Below are positions 61,346 through 64,000 of a stretch of 64,000 bases of DNA, in pieces; position 1 is the first letter of the stretch; every line of letters begins with the position of its first letter. A program made the translations under genes and the position numbers. Origin of the DNA: Parietaria judaica (taxonomy: Eukaryota; Streptophyta; Magnoliopsida; Rosales; Urticaceae); contig OX940860.1 in NCBI GenBank assembly GCA_954871525.1, positions 21,236,001 to 21,300,000 of the forward strand, in the 5' to 3' direction. Below the pieces are notes generated by a model. The model saw nothing but the letters and a program-made list of their open reading frames with translations, was not told the DNA's origin and made no database searches.

Positions 61346-61734
61346 GCAACTATACTAATATAGGCAGATGTGATTTTTTTTTTTTTTTTTAAATAACTCT
61401 CGTTGATCTAGTAAATGTGCCAGGGTCAACTTTTCAAATTATTGCACGATATAGTCAGACGATGTGGATATTCGCATCAACGTGAGCTTTTTTCTAGTCA
61501 GCAAACGTGCTTATAGGACAAATGAAGATTATAATTTTCTACCTAAAAACTACGTTGCTTGTCTTGTTAGATGACTTAGCTCTCTCGAGGCATCAAACCA
61601 CGTAACACTACTCTGAAAGCGCTAGCTATAACAACTCTAATAATATTGTATCTATTATAATGTTTATTGGTCTCATTAATTCACTTAATATGAAAATAAT
61701 ATTTCATGCACTCACGTACTCATTTTCGGAATTT

Positions 61735-62405
61735 TATGCCGATTTTGTGTTGATTCATTAGTTAATCATAAAAAGGAAACGTGTCGTACTATTACACGTA
61801 CAATGATACAATTGGCTTGACGACACGTCGACAAATTAGCAAGTCTGGAGTCTTTGGCTCTGTTGGTGTTTAATGCAAGTTGAACCCAATGAATATGTAG
61901 AATAGGCAAGTCAATTCACGTGCTTCTTTGTCCAAACACATATTATGAATTTACGCGGTTTTATACGTCAAGTGAAAGCTTGACACAGCTGTAAGCGTTA
62001 ACCTAAGGGTTATTAATTTCAAAGATATCATACATAAAAGTATTAAAATTTTGATCAAACCAAATAGCGATCGTTTAGAGTTAGAACTATTGTAAAGCTA
62101 ATAAATATGAGGCGACGATACATATTTTCGTGCGATATTTTTTATGCCAATTTTGTATTGATTCATTAGTTAATCAGAAAAAGGAAATGTGTCGTACTCG
62201 TACACATGCAATAACCACGTGCAAGTTAGCAAGTCTGGAGTCTTTGGCTCTGTTTGTATTTAATGCAAGTTGAACCCAATGAATACGTAGAATAGGCAAG
62301 TCAATTCACGTGCTTCATTGACAAACATATTATGAATTTACGCGGTTTTATATGTCAAGTGAAAGCTTAGACACAATCGTAAGCGTTAAGCTATTTCATC
62401 GTCAA
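61735..62405. repeat. Local tandem duplication of a ~260 bp block
   Basis: Block 61735-62000 is repeated at about 62150-62405. Shared words: TTGATTCATTAGTTAATCA, AGCAAGTCTGGAGTCTTTGG, TTTAATGCAAGTTGAACCCA, GGCAAGTCAATTCACGTGCTTC and TTTACGCGGTTTTATA. The period is about 415-420 bases. No coding capacity seen. Confidence 0.9.
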
Positions 62406-62449
62406 GGAAATAAGTAAAAGGGTTATTAATTTCAAAGATACGAGTGACA

Positions 62450-62810
62450 AAAGGTATTTAAAATTCGATCATATGAGATAGCGATCTTAGAAGTTTAAAG
62501 TTAAAAAAAGAACGATAAAAGTATTTAAAGTTAATAAATATGAAGCGATGCATTTTTTCGTCCAATTTTTCTACGAATGTTGGTCATTTTATTTTACCAC
62601 AAAACTATTAAATTGCACCTAAATACACAATTCAATATTCATCTATTTATCTATCATCTTCTCTCATTTGAATTTGACATAAAATTGAACGAAAAAATGT
62701 GTTGCTTCATATTTGTTGACTTCAAGTATTTTTACCGCTATTTTTTACTTTTGAAACCCGCCATCTCAATTAGTAAAAAAATTAAATACTTTTTCGCTAT
62801 TATTTATTAC
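62450..62810. mobile_element. Foldback MITE, family 2, diverged copy
   Basis: Contains GAAGCGATGCATTTTTTCGTC, CGAATGTTGGTCATTTTA, TTCATCTATTTATCTATCATC and AATTTGACATAAAATTGAACG in the same order as in the other family 2 copies. Ends not resolved. Confidence 0.5.
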
Positions 62811-62928
62811 TTCTATATTAAATCTGGTAGTAAAGCTAAATGGTCAGAAAAATAAAGAAAATGTTCTTTAATTCAATTTGATCCGTTGGTGTTACAAAAT
62901 TAGTCATTGCTCATTGGCCCACGTTAAT

Positions 62929-64000
62929 CCAATATTGTCAAATGAGCATCAACTAGCTATTTCATGTTGTCTCAAGACCATCTACCGATAACTACAAAGA
63001 ATTTGTTTCTCTATAATTTGTCGCAGTTGAAACGAATTGAGTTTTTTGAGAATATCAGCGACATTATGTGCTCTTCTTCCACGGGGAAATGTGGGCTAAG
63101 GATGAGCATCGCGAACGCAATTTTGTTTGATAAAAATTGTTAAATGCGTAAAAATAGATTAACGATAGTCCACGGGACCCAGGGCCCGACGCGGGGGCGA
63201 ACAAGTCTATCGTCATTGGAGCCGTTAAAGGCGGTGTGGGGGTGACTGTCGCGGATGGCGAGGATATTACCGGCTGTGCTGACTAGCCTCGGTGAACAAG
63301 TCGCCCAGTGTGAAAACCAAAACTAAATGTCTGGACCGAGAACTAGCTAACTACCCTCAGCGAACAAGTCGCCCAGCGTGAAGCTGGAATTAAATGTCGA
63401 GACCGAGAATAGCTGGTGGCGCCCGAGGCAGGCGAAGGAGGTTCTCGAAGTCTAGAGAGAGAAGTAGAAGTCAAGTTCTCTAGTTGTAGAGAGAGAGAGA
63501 GAGAAATCGGGGCTCTAAAATGAGGAGGATGAGCCTACTATTTATAAGCTTGGTTCACCCGAAGTCCTTCATTCCATAGCGATGTGGGACAATTTCGCCC
63601 CATCCTGCCTGTGAGAATGGTTGTCGGCGCCTTGTGCGTCCTGTGGTCGGTGTGTGGTATGTTGGCTGCTTCGTAGCTTCCGTAGCGTCTACAGGTGTTG
63701 CACGAGCTTGCAAATTGAGTCTCGGGTGTGTCCTGAGGATATTCGTAAGCTTGATTTTCTTGTTGCTTGTAATTTCCATGAGATGATGCTCCCTTGATGT
63801 CATTGGCGATGGATAACTCTCCGTCTATGGGTTCTCCGCGGGCTAAGGGGTTTACTGCCGACGAGGGGCTCTGTCAGCAAAAGTAACAGGGAACTCCCTA
63901 GGGTCTCCGTTGCCTCGCTAAAGGCCTCGCGGGGTTACAGGAGTTTTTCCGGCAAGTCTTCATCGTCTTGCTCCTTGTTCGGCAAGTGTCTAGGGCTTGA
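62929..64000. repeat. Large direct repeat, copy 2, cut by window end
   Basis: Counterpart of 58884-60136, starting CCAATATTGTCAAATGAGC and still matching at base 64000. About 4 kb separates the two copies. Confidence 0.8.

Noticed and set aside
1..64000. CRISPR arrays, phage defence or bacterial-type operons
   Set aside because: The window is plant nuclear DNA with spliced genes; the repeats seen are transposons, microsatellites and local duplications.

Overview
This window reads as nuclear DNA of a eudicot plant. Genes with GT-AG introns sit in AT-rich intergenic DNA, and their products belong to plant families: PHT4, NPF8, OCTOPUS-like, DIVARICATA-type MYB and plant GH3. Plant-type LTR, MULE and MITE elements fill much of the rest. 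Species cannot be fixed from sequence alone. Exon boundaries come from reading frame, splice dinucleotides, phase and remembered family sequences; nothing was aligned by software.

Layout. 1-16.6 kb is gene-dense: a plastid-type anion/phosphate transporter (PHT4;5-like, -), a hotdog acyl-CoA thioesterase (ACOT13-like, -), an intronless OCTOPUS-like gene (+), a small mitochondrial complex I-type gene with a C-terminal frameshift (-), and a peptide transporter of the NPF8 group (-). 16.6-34 kb is gene-poor. It holds a complete 4,684 bp LTR retrotransposon (two 800 bp LTRs, ATGTC target duplication, PBS, PPT) that carries only gag-type coding sequence, several foldback MITEs, microsatellites and a stray copy of the upstream region of the next gene. 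At 34.9-36.6 kb lies a two-SANT MYB gene of DIVARICATA type (+).

41-58.3 kb holds two tandem, same-strand GH3 beta-glucosidase/glucan exohydrolase genes without a secretion signal. Copy A (41.0-45.3 kb) has a one-base frameshift in its last exon. Copy B (54.4-58.3 kb) is intact, lacks two introns that copy A has, and carries a tRNA-Asp(GUC) gene inside an intron. Between them is a nest of transposons: a 301 bp solo LTR (TSD GAATA), a 636 bp solo LTR (TSD CTAGG) inserted in another probable solo LTR, and a 3.6 kb Mutator-like element with 119 bp terminal inverted repeats carrying a decayed DUF1985 gene and a fragment of a mudrA-like transposase. 58.9-64 kb is repeat-rich, with a direct repeat of over 1 kb whose second copy is cut by the window edge.

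The genes form no operon or pathway. The two GH3 genes are the only functional cluster. I found no convincing undescribed multi-gene system. The most unusual items are the gag-only retroelement with repeated PPT-like tracts, the GH3 pair with differential intron loss, a frameshift and a nested tRNA, and the MITE families with G-box-like cores.
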